Shown: positions 17,336 through 27,369, counted from the stretch's first letter. The stretch: 64,000 nt of DNA from CADEFX01 sp050260355 (GCA_050260355.1 JBLNBZ010000063.1:6461-70460); one strand, 5' to 3'. Program-made: numbers and translations. Notes: generated by a model from the sequence alone, not told the origin.

Positions 17336-18943
17336 ATGGAATTCGACTACATCATCGTCGGCGCCGGGTCGGCCGGCTGCGTGCTCGCCGATCGTCTGAC
17401 CGTCGGCGGCAAATATTCCGTGCTGGTCCTGGAGGCGGGGCCGAGCGAGTTCAAAAGCCCCTGGATTCATTTCCCGGCGGGCTTCTTCTACGTGCTCGAG
17501 ACCGAGCATGTGAACTGGCGCTACTTCACCGAGCCCGAGGCGCGCACGCAGAACCGCAAGATCCTCTATCCGCGCGGGCGCGTGCTCGGCGGATCGAGCT
17601 CCATCAATGGTGTCGTGCAGGTGCGGGGCCAGCGCGAGGACTTCGACGACTGGGCAGCGCTCGGCTGCCGCGGTTGGAGCTACGAGGAGGTGCTGCCGTA
17701 CTTCAAGAAGTCGGAGACCTATCTCCCCGGCGACCCTGCCTATCGCGGCAAGAGCGGGCCGTTCGTCATCGAGGATTACGTCAACCATCATCCCCTGACG
17801 CGCGACTTCGTGAAGGCCGGCCAGGAGGTCGGGCTGCCGTTCAATCCCGACTACAACGGCGCCAAGCAGGAGGGGGTGTGCTTCGTGCAGCAGGCGCGCA
17901 AGGGGCGCTGGCGCATGAGCACGTCGCGCGCCTTCCTGCGTCCAGCGATGAAGCGGGAGAATCTCAAGGTCGAGACCAATGTGCTGGCGACAGCGCTCAA
18001 CTTCGCCGGCAACCGCATTTCCGGCGTCACCTTCGCCCGCGGCAGAGGCAAGGGTGAGCCCGTGCCGGCGACGGCGCGCAAAGAGGTGATCCTGGCCGCA
18101 GGCGCCATCAACTCGCCGCACCTGCTGCAGCTGTCGGGCATCGGTGCGCCCGAGCACTTGAAGTCGATCGGCGTTCCGGTGAGAGCGGCGCTGCCTGGTG
18201 TCGGCTACAACTTTCACGACCACTACGTGGCGCGCGTGGTGCGTGACATCCATGGCCGCACGACGGTCAACGAGCAGTCGCGCGGCCTGCGCCTGGCCTG
18301 GGAGGTGTTGCGCTACGTGGTGCGGGGCGACGGCATTCTGACGTACTCGGCCGGCAATGGGATGGCGTTTGCAAGATCACGGCCGGAGCTGACGAGGCCC
18401 GATATCCAGCTCTCGTTTGCGCCGGCAAGCTATCAGCATGGCCGCCTCGGCAAGCTCGACATCAGGCCGGGCATGACCTGCGGCGGATGGCAGTGCCGGC
18501 CTTTGAGCCGCGGCAGCGTGCTGGCGCGCAGCGCCGATCCGCGAGAGGCGCCGGCGATTGCGCCGAACTATCTCGACCACGAGACCGACCGCGCCGCGCT
18601 CGTGGCGAGCCTCAGGCTGTGCCGCAAGATCCTAAACGCGCCCGTGTTTGCGAGCTGCGGCGGCGATGAGCGGTTTCCGGGCAAGGACGTGCAAACGGAC
18701 GAGGAATGGCTCGATTACGCCTACAGCAACGGCGGAACGGTCTATCACCCGGTCGGAACGTGCAAGATGGGCACCGACCGCATGGCCGTCGTCGACCCCG
18801 AGCTGCGGGTACACGGCGTTGCGGGGCTGCGCGTGGTCGATGCGTCGATCATGCCGATCACCACGTCGGGCAACACCAACGCGCCGACCATCATGATTGC
18901 CGAGAAGGCAGCCGATATGATCCTGCAGGCGGCCGAGGTTTGA
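17336..18943 (+). CDS. GMC-family FAD-dependent oxidoreductase (choline dehydrogenase-like)
   Basis: Flavoprotein alcohol dehydrogenase/oxidase, 535 aa. FAD-binding IIVGAGSAGC starts at residue 6, GMC signature 1 is RGRVLGGSSSINGVVQVRG, signature 2 is AGAINSPHLLQLSGIG, and the catalytic His is in YHPVGTCKMG (about residue 471) with a partner Asn in the final TSGNTNAPTIMIAEKAADM. ATG 17336 follows GGGAGGG; the frame extends upstream without a better start. It resembles BetA, but no betaine genes are nearby, so the alcohol substrate is open. Confidence 0.88.
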   Translation: MEFDYIIVGAGSAGCVLADRLTVGGKYSVLVLEAGPSEFKSPWIHFPAGFFYVLETEHVNWRYFTEPEARTQNRKILYPRGRVLGGSSSINGVVQVRGQREDFDDWAALGCRGWSYEEVLPYFKKSETYLPGDPAYRGKSGPFVIEDYVNHHPLTRDFVKAGQEVGLPFNPDYNGAKQEGVCFVQQARKGRWRMSTSRAFLRPAMKRENLKVETNVLATALNFAGNRISGVTFARGRGKGEPVPATARKEVILAAGAINSPHLLQLSGIGAPEHLKSIGVPVRAALPGVGYNFHDHYVARVVRDIHGRTTVNEQSRGLRLAWEVLRYVVRGDGILTYSAGNGMAFARSRPELTRPDIQLSFAPASYQHGRLGKLDIRPGMTCGGWQCRPLSRGSVLARSADPREAPAIAPNYLDHETDRAALVASLRLCRKILNAPVFASCGGDERFPGKDVQTDEEWLDYAYSNGGTVYHPVGTCKMGTDRMAVVDPELRVHGVAGLRVVDASIMPITTSGNTNAPTIMIAEKAADMILQAAEV

Positions 18944-18953
18944 AACGCCGCCT

Positions 18954-19874
18954 CTAGACGGCGGCGAACTCGTCCTTCCGGTAGCCCTGCAAGTAGAGCA
19001 GGGCCGTCAGATCGCCATGCACGATCGACACGGCGGCTTGCGCGGCCACGATCGGCTTGGCCCGGTAGGCGACGCCCAAGCCCGCGGCTTTGATCATGCC
19101 GAGGTCATTGGCGCCATCGCCGACGGCCATCGTCTCGTCGTCCTGAAGACTCAGCTCGTCGCGCAACCGTTGGAGTGTTGCGAGCTTGGCCTCGCGGCCG
19201 AGGATCGGCTCCGCCACCGAGCCGTCGAGCCGGTCCTCGTGGATGTCGAGGGTGTTGGCCTGGTGGGTGTGGAAGCCGAGCCGGTGGGCAATGCGCTCGG
19301 TGAAGAACGTGAAGCCGCCTGACACCAGCGCGCACGTGGCCCCGTGCTTGCGCATCGTGGCGATCAGGGTCTCAGCGCCGGGGACGAGCGTGATGCGGCG
19401 GTAGAGATCCTCGAGCGCCGTGACGCGCAGGCCCTTGAGCAGGCCGACCCTCTCCTTGAGCGCGGCCTCGAAGTTCAGCTCGCCGCGCATGGCGCGCGCT
19501 GTGATGTCGGCGACGCGATCGCGCTGGCCCACGAAGGTCGCCAGCTCATCGAGGCATTCCTGCTCGATGATGGTCGACTCCATGTCCGCGACGAGGAGCC
19601 TCTTGCGCCGATGTGAGGCCGGCACCAGCGCGACATCCACCGGCGAACGGCCGATGACCTTGCCTTGAACCTCGTTGCGCACGATGTCAGTCACTCTGTC
19701 CAGCTCCGCGCGCGTATCCAGGCGCAAAGGAACGTCGCAGGCGTTTCCGGGCGCAAGCCAGCGAGGCTCGGCGCGAGCCGTTTGCGGCAGGCGATCGAGC
19801 ACGGCCGTAACAAGGCCCGGAGCCAGAGGAGGGCCGGTGGGTGCCGCGAGCAGGACAAGGGCGAAATCGGACAT
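18954..19874 (-). CDS. serB: phosphoserine phosphatase
   Basis: Last step of serine synthesis from 3-phosphoglycerate; HAD superfamily. The 306-aa product has an N-terminal regulatory region of about 85 residues, then HAD motif I ADMESTIIEQECLDEL (nucleophile Asp97; the second acidic position is Glu), motif II LVSGGFTFF, and motif IV GDGANDLGMIKAAG. ATG 19874 is divergent from miaA by 40 bases, an arrangement shared with other Hyphomicrobiales. Confidence 0.92.
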   Translation of the reverse strand: MSDFALVLLAAPTGPPLAPGLVTAVLDRLPQTARAEPRWLAPGNACDVPLRLDTRAELDRVTDIVRNEVQGKVIGRSPVDVALVPASHRRKRLLVADMESTIIEQECLDELATFVGQRDRVADITARAMRGELNFEAALKERVGLLKGLRVTALEDLYRRITLVPGAETLIATMRKHGATCALVSGGFTFFTERIAHRLGFHTHQANTLDIHEDRLDGSVAEPILGREAKLATLQRLRDELSLQDDETMAVGDGANDLGMIKAAGLGVAYRAKPIVAAQAAVSIVHGDLTALLYLQGYRKDEFAAV

Positions 19875-19914
19875 GGGCAGTGCTATCGTGCGGGAAATCA
19901 TCCGCGACCGACCG

Positions 19915-20802
19915 ATGACCGATCCAAGTCGACGCCCGATCCTTATTGCAGGCCCCACCGCCAGCGGCAAGTCGGCGATCGCGCTCGCGTGGGCGGAGCG
20001 CTACGGCGGGATCATCATCAACGCCGACTCCATGCAGGTGTATCGGGAGCTTCGCATCCTTACGGCGCGGCCCACAGCGGAGGAGGAGGCGCGCGTGCCG
20101 CACGCACTCTACGGCCACGTTCCGGGCCGCGAGGCCTACTCGGTGGGGCGGTGGGTCGAGGACGTCGAAGCAGCGCTGCAGGACGCACAAAAGCGGGACC
20201 TGCGCCCCATCATCGTCGGCGGCACGGGGCTGTATTTCAAAGCGCTGCTGGAAGGGCTGTCGCCCATTCCAGCGATCCCTCAGCCGATCCGCGCGCATTG
20301 GCGCGCCGAGGCGGAGCGTCTCGGTGCCGCCGCGCTGCATTCGGTGCTTGCCGAGAAGGATCCCGAGATGGCGGCGCGGCTCTCGGCGACCGATACGCAG
20401 CGGATCACGCGCGCGCTGGAGGTGCTGGACGCCACCGGCCGGTCGCTGGCCGATTGGCAGCGCGAGGCGGGCCGGCCGGTGCTCGATCCGGATGAGACCG
20501 ACCGGTATCTCGTTACGATCGACCGGGAGGCCCTGTACGCGCGCTGCGACCGCCGGCTCGATGCCATGATGGCCGGCGGTGCGCTGCGCGAGGTCCGCCA
20601 TCTGCTCGAGCTCGACCTCGACCCGGACCTGCCGATCCTGGGGGCCCTTGGCGTACGGCCTCTGGCGGATCTGCTGGCTGGCCGGTGCTCGGCCGAGGCG
20701 GCAGCCGCGCAGGTCAAGGCCGAGACGCGGCAATATGCCAAACGGCAGCTCACCTGGCTTCGACGCAATATGAATGCGTGGAACGCTATATCCACGCACT
20801 AA
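19915..20802 (+). CDS. miaA: tRNA dimethylallyltransferase MiaA
   Basis: Adds dimethylallyl to A37 of tRNAs reading UNN codons. 295 aa, P-loop GPTASGKS at 13-20, then NADSMQVYRELRILTARPT (substrate Asp and DSxQ motif), GGTGLYFKALLEGL and the C-terminal RQYAKRQLTWLRRN motif. ATG 19915 chosen; an in-frame ATG at 19873 overlaps the divergent serB start and is less likely. Confidence 0.93.
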   Translation: MTDPSRRPILIAGPTASGKSAIALAWAERYGGIIINADSMQVYRELRILTARPTAEEEARVPHALYGHVPGREAYSVGRWVEDVEAALQDAQKRDLRPIIVGGTGLYFKALLEGLSPIPAIPQPIRAHWRAEAERLGAAALHSVLAEKDPEMAARLSATDTQRITRALEVLDATGRSLADWQREAGRPVLDPDETDRYLVTIDREALYARCDRRLDAMMAGGALREVRHLLELDLDPDLPILGALGVRPLADLLAGRCSAEAAAAQVKAETRQYAKRQLTWLRRNMNAWNAISTH

Positions 20803-20936
20803 TCGTGCGCAATCGGCGTCATCAGCTTGCCGTTTATTGATTGTTAGCATTGACGGGCAATCGTACGCCCGACTACGGTGCGCGCCCGAAAGGCCGGCCC
20901 GCACCGGCCCTCCCATCGCTGGCAAGGAGTTTTTTG

Positions 20937-22709
20937 ATGGCACGCACGATGACCGGCGCCGAGATGGTGATCAAAGCGCTGGCAGATCAGGGCGTCGAGC
21001 ACGTCTTCGGCTATCCGGGCGGGGCGGTGCTGCCGATCTATGACGAGCTGTTCCAGCAGGAGGCGGTGCGCCACATTCTCGTGCGCCAGGAAGGGGGCGC
21101 GGTGCACGCCGCGGAAGGCTACGCCCGCTCGACCGGCAAGGTGGGCGTGGTGCTCGTGACATCGGGTCCCGGTGCGACGAACGCGGTGACCGGCCTCACC
21201 GATGCGTTGATGGATTCCATTCCCGTGGTGTGCCTCACCGGACAGGTGCCCACGCATCTCATCGGCAACGACGCCTTCCAGGAGTGCGACACGGTCGGCA
21301 TCACGCGGCCCTGCACGAAGCACAACTGGCTGGTCAAGAACGTCAACGACCTCGCGCGCATCCTGCACGAGGCGTTCTACATCGCCAAGAGCGGCCGCCC
21401 TGGCCCCGTGGTCGTGGACATTCCGAAGGATGTGCAGTTTGCGACCGGCACCTACGTGGGGCCGAGCAACGCCCTGATGTCCCACAAGAGCTATCGGCCC
21501 AAGCTGAAAGCCGACCAGCCCGTGCTGCAGAAGGCGATCGATGTCATCGCCGCGGCCAAGCGGCCGATCTTCTACACCGGCGGCGGTGTCATCAACTCGG
21601 GGCCAAAGGCGAGCCAGCTCCTGCGCGAGCTCGTTCGGCTCACCGGCTATCCGATCACGTCGACGCTGATGGGGCTCGGCGCGTATCCCGCCTCCGACAA
21701 GCAGTGGCTCGGCATGCTCGGCATGCACGGCACCTACGAAGCCAACATGGCGATGCACGGCTGCGACGTGATGGTCAACATCGGCGCGCGCTTCGACGAC
21801 CGCATCACCGGGCGGCTCGATGCCTTCTCGCCAGGCTCGACCAAGATCCACATCGATATCGATGCCTCCTCGATCAACAAGAACGTCAAGGTCGACATTC
21901 CGATCGTGGGGGATGCGGCCTACGTGCTGGAGGACATGCTGCGGCTGTGGAAGTCCAAGGGCGCGCAGCCCGACAAGGCGGCGCACAGAGCCTGGTGGAA
22001 GCAGATCGAGCAGTGGCGCGGCCGCAACTGCCTCGCCTACAGGCAGAGCTCCGATGTGATCATGCCGCAATATGCTCTGCAGCGGCTCTACGACCTGACC
22101 AAGGACAAGGACGTGTTCATCACGACCGAGGTCGGTCAGCATCAGATGTGGGCGGCGCAGTTCTTCAAGTTCGAGGCGCCGAACCGATGGATGACGTCGG
22201 GCGGTCTCGGCACCATGGGCTACGGCCTGCCCGCGGCGATCGGCACGCAGATCGCGCACCCCAAGTCGCTGGTGATCGACGTCGCCGGCGACGCGTCGAT
22301 CCTGATGAACATCCAGGAGATGTCGACGGCGGTGCAGTACAAGCTGCCGGTCAAGATCTTCATTCTGAACAACCAGTACATGGGCATGGTGCGGCAGTGG
22401 CAGCAGCTTCTGCACGGCAACCGCTATTCGGAGAGCTATACCGAGTCCCTGCCGGACTTCGTGAAGCTGGCTGACGCCTACGGGGCGACCGGCGTTCGCT
22501 GCGACCGTCCCGCCGATCTGGACGATGCCATCAAGGCGATGATCGGCACGCCGGGCCCGGTGATTTTCGATTGCCGGGTTGCGAGCCTCGCCAATTGCTT
22601 CCCGATGATCCCGTCGGGCAAGGCGCACAACGAGATGCTGCTCGGCGACGCGGTGTCCGAGGCCGAGATCGAAAAGGCCATCGGCAAAGAGGGCAAGGTT
22701 CTGGTGTGA
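20937..22709 (+). CDS. ilvB: acetolactate synthase large subunit
   Basis: Thiamine-diphosphate enzyme of valine, leucine and isoleucine synthesis. 590 aa, N-terminal TPP domain with FGYPGGAVLPIYDELF and catalytic Glu in RQEGGAVHAAEGYAR, a central FAD/dehydrogenase-like domain, and the C-terminal TPP motif GDASILMNIQEMSTA...NNQYMGM. ATG 20937 is preceded by aaggag. The 134-base gap after miaA contains a small GC hairpin (20892-20909) but no clear leader peptide. ilvN follows after an inserted GST gene. Confidence 0.95.
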   Translation: MARTMTGAEMVIKALADQGVEHVFGYPGGAVLPIYDELFQQEAVRHILVRQEGGAVHAAEGYARSTGKVGVVLVTSGPGATNAVTGLTDALMDSIPVVCLTGQVPTHLIGNDAFQECDTVGITRPCTKHNWLVKNVNDLARILHEAFYIAKSGRPGPVVVDIPKDVQFATGTYVGPSNALMSHKSYRPKLKADQPVLQKAIDVIAAAKRPIFYTGGGVINSGPKASQLLRELVRLTGYPITSTLMGLGAYPASDKQWLGMLGMHGTYEANMAMHGCDVMVNIGARFDDRITGRLDAFSPGSTKIHIDIDASSINKNVKVDIPIVGDAAYVLEDMLRLWKSKGAQPDKAAHRAWWKQIEQWRGRNCLAYRQSSDVIMPQYALQRLYDLTKDKDVFITTEVGQHQMWAAQFFKFEAPNRWMTSGGLGTMGYGLPAAIGTQIAHPKSLVIDVAGDASILMNIQEMSTAVQYKLPVKIFILNNQYMGMVRQWQQLLHGNRYSESYTESLPDFVKLADAYGATGVRCDRPADLDDAIKAMIGTPGPVIFDCRVASLANCFPMIPSGKAHNEMLLGDAVSEAEIEKAIGKEGKVLV

Positions 22710-22740
22710 GCCAACGGCTCAGGAACCGGTTTGAAACCAT

Positions 22741-23421
22741 ATGAAACTCATCATCGGCAACAAGCTCTACTCGTCCTGGTCGATGCGCCCGTGGATCCTT
22801 ATGGAGGCTTTGGGCATTCCGTTCCACGAGACGGTCATCCCGCTCTACCGGCCGGATACCGCGGAGCGTATCGCGAAGTATTCGCCCGCGGGCCGCGTGC
22901 CCGTCCTGATCGACGGCGACGCGGCCGTATGGGAGAGCCTTGCCATCATCGAGTACCTGCATGACAAGTTTCCGGATCGCGGGGTGTGGCCGCGCGACCC
23001 GGTGGCGCGCGCCGAGGCGAGGGCGGTCGCCAGCGAGATGCACGCCGGCTTTCAGGCACTGCGGCAGGCGTGTCCCATGAATCTCGGCAAGCGGTTCAAG
23101 CCCAAGGATCACGGGCCCGAGGTGGCGGCCAACGTGGCGCGCATCTGTGCGCTGTGGAGTGGGGCGCGGCGGCGCTTCGGCGGCGGCCGGTTTCTCTTCG
23201 GCGACTTCGGCGCGGCCGATGCCATGTACGCGCCGGTGGTCACACGCCTCGACACCTATCAGATCGCGGTGGATGCCGACACGCGCAGCTATATGGACGC
23301 CGTGCTTGCGCACCCCGCGTTCGTTGCCTGGCGCACGAGTGCGCTCGAGGAGCCATGGAGCCTTCCGCACTACGAGGAGGGCCACGAGGTCGCCGAGGTC
23401 TTCCACAAGCCGAGTGCTTGA
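22741..23421 (+). CDS. glutathione S-transferase family protein
   Basis: 226-aa cytosolic protein with an N-terminal thioredoxin-like GST domain: LIIGNKLYSSWSMRPWILMEALGIPF, GRVPVLIDGDAAVWESLAIIEYL (cis-Pro and glutathione-binding Glu-Ser), then an all-helical C-terminal domain with the FGDFGAADAMYAPVV capping-box region. It lies between ilvB and ilvN on the same strand with gaps of 31 and 42 bases, so it is probably cotranscribed. Substrate unknown. Confidence 0.88.
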   Translation: MKLIIGNKLYSSWSMRPWILMEALGIPFHETVIPLYRPDTAERIAKYSPAGRVPVLIDGDAAVWESLAIIEYLHDKFPDRGVWPRDPVARAEARAVASEMHAGFQALRQACPMNLGKRFKPKDHGPEVAANVARICALWSGARRRFGGGRFLFGDFGAADAMYAPVVTRLDTYQIAVDADTRSYMDAVLAHPAFVAWRTSALEEPWSLPHYEEGHEVAEVFHKPSA

Positions 23422-23463
23422 GAAGCCCTTTCATTCAACGACACACACACCGCGGGCTCCATC

Positions 23464-24012
23464 ATGAGCGAGAAACCCACCGGCTCCGCCTATTTTCTCG
23501 AGGAGCGCAAGGACGCGCCTGAGAGACATACGCTGTCGATTCTGGTCGATAACGAGCCGGGTGTCCTGTCGCGCATTGCGGGGCTCCTGTCCGGCCGCGG
23601 CTACAACATCGACAGCCTGACGGTCTCCGAGACCGAGCACGAGAAGCATCTGTCGCGCTTCACCATCGTCACCACGGGCACGCCGATGGTGCTCGAGCAG
23701 ATCAAGAACCAGCTCGAGCGCATGGTGCCGGTGCATCGCGTCATCGATCTGACGGTGATCGGCGAGCCGCTCGAGCGCGAGCTGGCGCTGGTGAAAGTGT
23801 CAGGAACAGGCGAGAAGCGGATCGAGGCGCTGCGGCTGGCCGAGATCTTCCGCGCCAACGTGATCGACGCATCGACCGGGCACTTCGTGTTCGAGATCAC
23901 GGGGCGCTCCTCCAAGATCGAGCAGTTCATCTCGATCATGAAGGATCTGGGCCTGGTGGAAATCTCGCGCACCGGCATCGCGGCTATGGCCCGCGGCGCA
24001 CAAGGCATGTGA
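23464..24012 (+). CDS. ilvN: acetolactate synthase small (regulatory) subunit
   Basis: Regulatory partner of IlvB that confers branched-chain amino acid feedback. 182 aa with an N-terminal ACT domain (about 22-95): HTLSILVDNEPGVLSRIAGLLSGRGYNIDSLTV, followed by the C-terminal ALS_ss domain with EALRLAEIFRANVIDAS and FEITGRSSKIEQFI. Length fits the long IlvN/IlvH type. Confidence 0.94.
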   Translation: MSEKPTGSAYFLEERKDAPERHTLSILVDNEPGVLSRIAGLLSGRGYNIDSLTVSETEHEKHLSRFTIVTTGTPMVLEQIKNQLERMVPVHRVIDLTVIGEPLERELALVKVSGTGEKRIEALRLAEIFRANVIDASTGHFVFEITGRSSKIEQFISIMKDLGLVEISRTGIAAMARGAQGM

Positions 24013-24060
24013 TATCGCCGCGTCTACCGCGAGCGACGCGCCCGAGCAGATGGGGCGCCA

Positions 24061-24765
24061 TCAGGCGTTGCCCGCCGCGGCCGGTGTCGCCGCGAACGCC
24101 ATGCGCGCCGGGTTGTGCCCGAAGTTCCACGCAAGCCGCTCCCCGCTGAAGCCAGCGCCGCGCAGGATGGCGAGCAGCTCGGATTCATCGTAGTGCGTCA
24201 GACCCAGCTCGGCGCGCACGCGGCGATAATCGGAGAAGAAGGTTCGTGCGAGGCCTGATGCGGCAGCCAGCAGGAAGCCGTGCCGGCCGGCGAAGCGCAA
24301 CAGCGCTGCCACGTCGGTCAGCGCGCTGACGTTGTGCGGAATGACATCCGCGATGACGAGCTTGCCGCCGCTCGCGAGCAGGCGCCGCCACGCCGACAAG
24401 GCCGACTTCAGCTCATCGTGGGACAGGTACTGGATCAGGGAGTTGGCAACAATCAGATCCAGCGAGCCGGCGGGGATCGTTTCGAGCTCCTCCGGCGCCA
24501 GGACCGTCACATTGCCGAGGGCCGAGACGCGGGCGCGCAAGCGATCGCGCACAAACGGAGCACCGTCGCAGAGATAGAGGTGCCGACAGCGGCTTGCCAC
24601 CTGGTCGGCGCAAAGAGCCTCCCCGCAGCCATAATCCATGACACGGGCGGCAGGCCCCGGCAGCAGCCGGAGGATGTCGCCGGCGATGAGCCGATAGTGA
24701 ACAGCCTTGTGCCGGTCGTTCACATAAATGGGTGTGTCAGCGTTCCAGAAATCGAGCCATTTCAT
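24061..24765 (-). CDS. class I SAM-dependent methyltransferase
   Basis: 234-aa cytosolic protein with a Rossmann methyltransferase core: ARVMDYGCGEALCADQVA (SAM motif I, about residues 39-56), YLCDGAPF (motif II acidic), GSLDLIVANSLIQYL (motif IV) and a LLASGGKLVIADVIP strand. ATG 24765 follows GGGAGGGG. It is convergent with ilvN. Substrate not predictable; it resembles the UbiE/Methyltransf_11 type that acts on small molecules. Confidence 0.8.
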   Translation of the reverse strand: MKWLDFWNADTPIYVNDRHKAVHYRLIAGDILRLLPGPAARVMDYGCGEALCADQVASRCRHLYLCDGAPFVRDRLRARVSALGNVTVLAPEELETIPAGSLDLIVANSLIQYLSHDELKSALSAWRRLLASGGKLVIADVIPHNVSALTDVAALLRFAGRHGFLLAAASGLARTFFSDYRRVRAELGLTHYDESELLAILRGAGFSGERLAWNFGHNPARMAFAATPAAAGNA

Positions 24766-25032
24766 GGGGCTTGCCCCTCCCGAAAGCGCCTCGAGCGGCC
24801 GTGCGTGCCGCCTTCTTGTGCAGTGCAAAGTTGCGGCCGCACGGTGTCGACTGTACTTTTCCAACTCCAATTTGGCGCTACACGATCAAAATTGCCTACC
24901 GGGAGGGGGGAAATGAACGCGCAGACGCCCAGCCGCCTCTCACGGGCATGACGGATTGTTCGGCAGACTGATGGCTTGACCGAAAATGCCTGCACTTCCT
25001 CGTCGTACCCGCGCGGTTGCCCCTAGTCGACT

Positions 25033-27369
25033 ATGATATTCCGCTTCCTCGGCTCCGGGTATCGGCTCGCAACTCTGATCGTCGTCCTGGCGTGGCTGGC
25101 ATTGTCCTCCCCGTGGCTGTTCGGATTCGTCACGATCCCGTACGATGCCAAAGCCCATTTCCAGGCTCAGATCCAGTTCCTGTCGACGGCGCTGCACACC
25201 GGACAGTCGCCGTTCTGGACGCCGAACGTCTTCGTCGGCACGCCGCAGATTGCCGATCCACAGTCGCTGATCTTTTCGCCGGCCTTTCTGCTTGCCTACT
25301 TCGAGGCGGTGCCAACGTTCCAGCAGCTCGATGCCTATGTTCTCATCCTTCTCGGCGTCGGCGCGCTGGCCATCCTCAGGCTGTTTGCCGATCGCGGCTG
25401 GCATCCCGGCGGCGCTGTGGTCGCGGCCATCGCCTTCGCCTTCGGCGCTTCGGCGGCCTGGCGCATCCAGCATATCGGCCAGATCCAAAGCTATGTCTTC
25501 TTTGGCGTCGCGCTGTGGCTCCTGCATCGCGCGCTCGATCGGTCCTCGCCGTTGTGGGGCGGGCTTGCGGGACTTGCCGCAGGCCTGATGCTGGCCGAGC
25601 CGAACCAGGTTGCCCTTCTCGGCGCCTATGCGCTCGCGGGCTGCCTCGTGGGCCACTGGGTGTTGCACGACGACCCGCGCGGCGCATTCGGGCGCAGCCT
25701 GAAGCCCATGGCCTGGGCCATGGGCGTGGCCTTGCTGATCGTCGCCGTGCCGCTTGCCCTGTGCATTCTCTATGTCGACGATTCCAATCGCCCGACCATC
25801 GCCTACAGCGAGGCGATCCACGGATCGCTGCATCCCGCATCCCTGATCACGGCGCTCGTGTCCGATCTGTACGGGGCGTTCGATCCCAAGGTCGACTACT
25901 GGGGTCCCTACAGCGTCTCTTGGAACAAGGACGACCTGACGCTCACTCAGAACATGGGCCAGCTTTACGTGGGTACGCTGCCCATTCTCCTGGTGCTGAC
26001 GGCCGGCGTGACGCGCGGCGCGCTTTGGGCTCGCGAGATCCGCAGCTATGTCATCATCTTCGCGTTCGTGGTGCTCTACGGCGTCGGCGCCTACACCCCG
26101 GCTTATGCCCTCTTCTATGATGTTCTGCCGGGGGTCTCGCTCTTCCGCAGGCCGGCAGACGCATCCTTCCTGATCGGCGGCATGCTGTCGTTGCTGGGCG
26201 GCTATCTCGTGCATCGCTGGCTCTCGGGCTCGCTGCCCGCCGCCAGTCAGCGCCGCCAGCTGACCGAGGTGGGTGTCGTTGTCGGTCTCGTCATCGCCGG
26301 AATCCTGATCGCGCTGGACGAGGAGAAGCTGGCAATCGCGTGGAAGCCGATCCTGACCTCGGTGGGTTGGCTCACCGTCGCGACGCTGCTGCTGGCGGCC
26401 CCGGCGGCGTGGGTCAGACGCGGCGGCGCGGCCTTGATCATTGCGCCGGCGCTGCTCATGACGGCGGACCTCGCCGCCAATAACGGGCCGAACGAATCGA
26501 CGGCGATGCAGAGCGCGAGCGCCAACTTCGATGTGCTGCGGCCCGACTGCAAGAACGAGACGATCCGCTTCTTGAAGGCCAAGGTCTACCGGGGGCCGGG
26601 CTCGGAGTGGCGCGATCGCGTGGAGCTGGTGGGGCTCGGCTTCGAATGGCCCAACGCGAGCCTCGTTCACGGTCTCGACAACACGCTCGGCTACAATCCG
26701 CTCCGCATCGGGCTCGTCGCCAGGGCGGTCGGCGCCCGCGACTATATTGCAGGGCCGGATCAGCGCCATTTCAGCCCGCTGTTCCCATCGTATCGGTCGA
26801 TGCTGGCAAACCTTCTCGGGCTGCGCTTCATCGCCAGTAGCGTTCCGATCGAGCAGGTCGACAAGCACCTGAACCGGGGCGATCTGAAGTTCCTGGCCCG
26901 CACGAGCGACGCCTACATCTACGAGAACGTCGAGGCTCTGCCGCGGGTCATGTTCGTCGCCGACTGGCAGCACGCCAACTTCGAGCAGATCATCGCGGAT
27001 GGGCGCTGGCCGGATTTCGACCCGACGAAGACCGTGCTGCTCGACGGGGAGCCGGAGATTGCCGGCACCAGCCAACCAAGGCCGCAGATCGAGGGCTCGG
27101 GCCCTCCCGTGCGTATCAGGCACTACGAGAACACCATCGTCGAGATCGACGTAGATGCGCCGACCGATGGCTTCGTTGTGCTGAATGACGTTTGGCATCC
27201 CTGGTGGCGCGTGGAGGTCGATGGGGTCCCGGGCGTCATCCACCGCGCCAACGTCATGTTCCGTGCCGTGAACGTCAGGGCCGGAAAGCACCTCGTGCGC
27301 TTCGAGTTCACGCCCTTCTCGGGCGCGATCGCCGAGATCGGGGAGAAGCTGCGCCTTGCCGGCAGATAG
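25033..27369 (+). CDS. YfhO-like large membrane protein
   Basis: 778 aa. Residues 1-490 form about 12 transmembrane helices with a long periplasmic loop after helix 1 (PYDAKAHFQAQIQFLSTALHTG), typical of YfhO/GT-C-like glycosyltransferases. A C-terminal periplasmic domain of about 280 residues ends in DGFVVLNDVWHPWWRVEVDGV and RANVMFRAVNVRAGKH, the beta-sandwich signature of the YfhO family. Relatives are implicated in glycosylation of cell-surface polymers. No partner glycosyltransferase is adjacent. Confidence 0.75.
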   Translation: MIFRFLGSGYRLATLIVVLAWLALSSPWLFGFVTIPYDAKAHFQAQIQFLSTALHTGQSPFWTPNVFVGTPQIADPQSLIFSPAFLLAYFEAVPTFQQLDAYVLILLGVGALAILRLFADRGWHPGGAVVAAIAFAFGASAAWRIQHIGQIQSYVFFGVALWLLHRALDRSSPLWGGLAGLAAGLMLAEPNQVALLGAYALAGCLVGHWVLHDDPRGAFGRSLKPMAWAMGVALLIVAVPLALCILYVDDSNRPTIAYSEAIHGSLHPASLITALVSDLYGAFDPKVDYWGPYSVSWNKDDLTLTQNMGQLYVGTLPILLVLTAGVTRGALWAREIRSYVIIFAFVVLYGVGAYTPAYALFYDVLPGVSLFRRPADASFLIGGMLSLLGGYLVHRWLSGSLPAASQRRQLTEVGVVVGLVIAGILIALDEEKLAIAWKPILTSVGWLTVATLLLAAPAAWVRRGGAALIIAPALLMTADLAANNGPNESTAMQSASANFDVLRPDCKNETIRFLKAKVYRGPGSEWRDRVELVGLGFEWPNASLVHGLDNTLGYNPLRIGLVARAVGARDYIAGPDQRHFSPLFPSYRSMLANLLGLRFIASSVPIEQVDKHLNRGDLKFLARTSDAYIYENVEALPRVMFVADWQHANFEQIIADGRWPDFDPTKTVLLDGEPEIAGTSQPRPQIEGSGPPVRIRHYENTIVEIDVDAPTDGFVVLNDVWHPWWRVEVDGVPGVIHRANVMFRAVNVRAGKHLVRFEFTPFSGAIAEIGEKLRLAGR

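Noticed and set aside
20803..20936. attenuator leader peptide before ilvB
   Set aside because: No short ORF rich in Ile/Val/Leu with a binding site; the hairpin at 20892-20909 lacks a following U tract.
24940..27291. 783-codon leftward open frame over the YfhO-like gene
   Set aside because: Rich in Arg, Gln, Asp and Gly with no hydrophobic pattern; shadow of the rightward gene.
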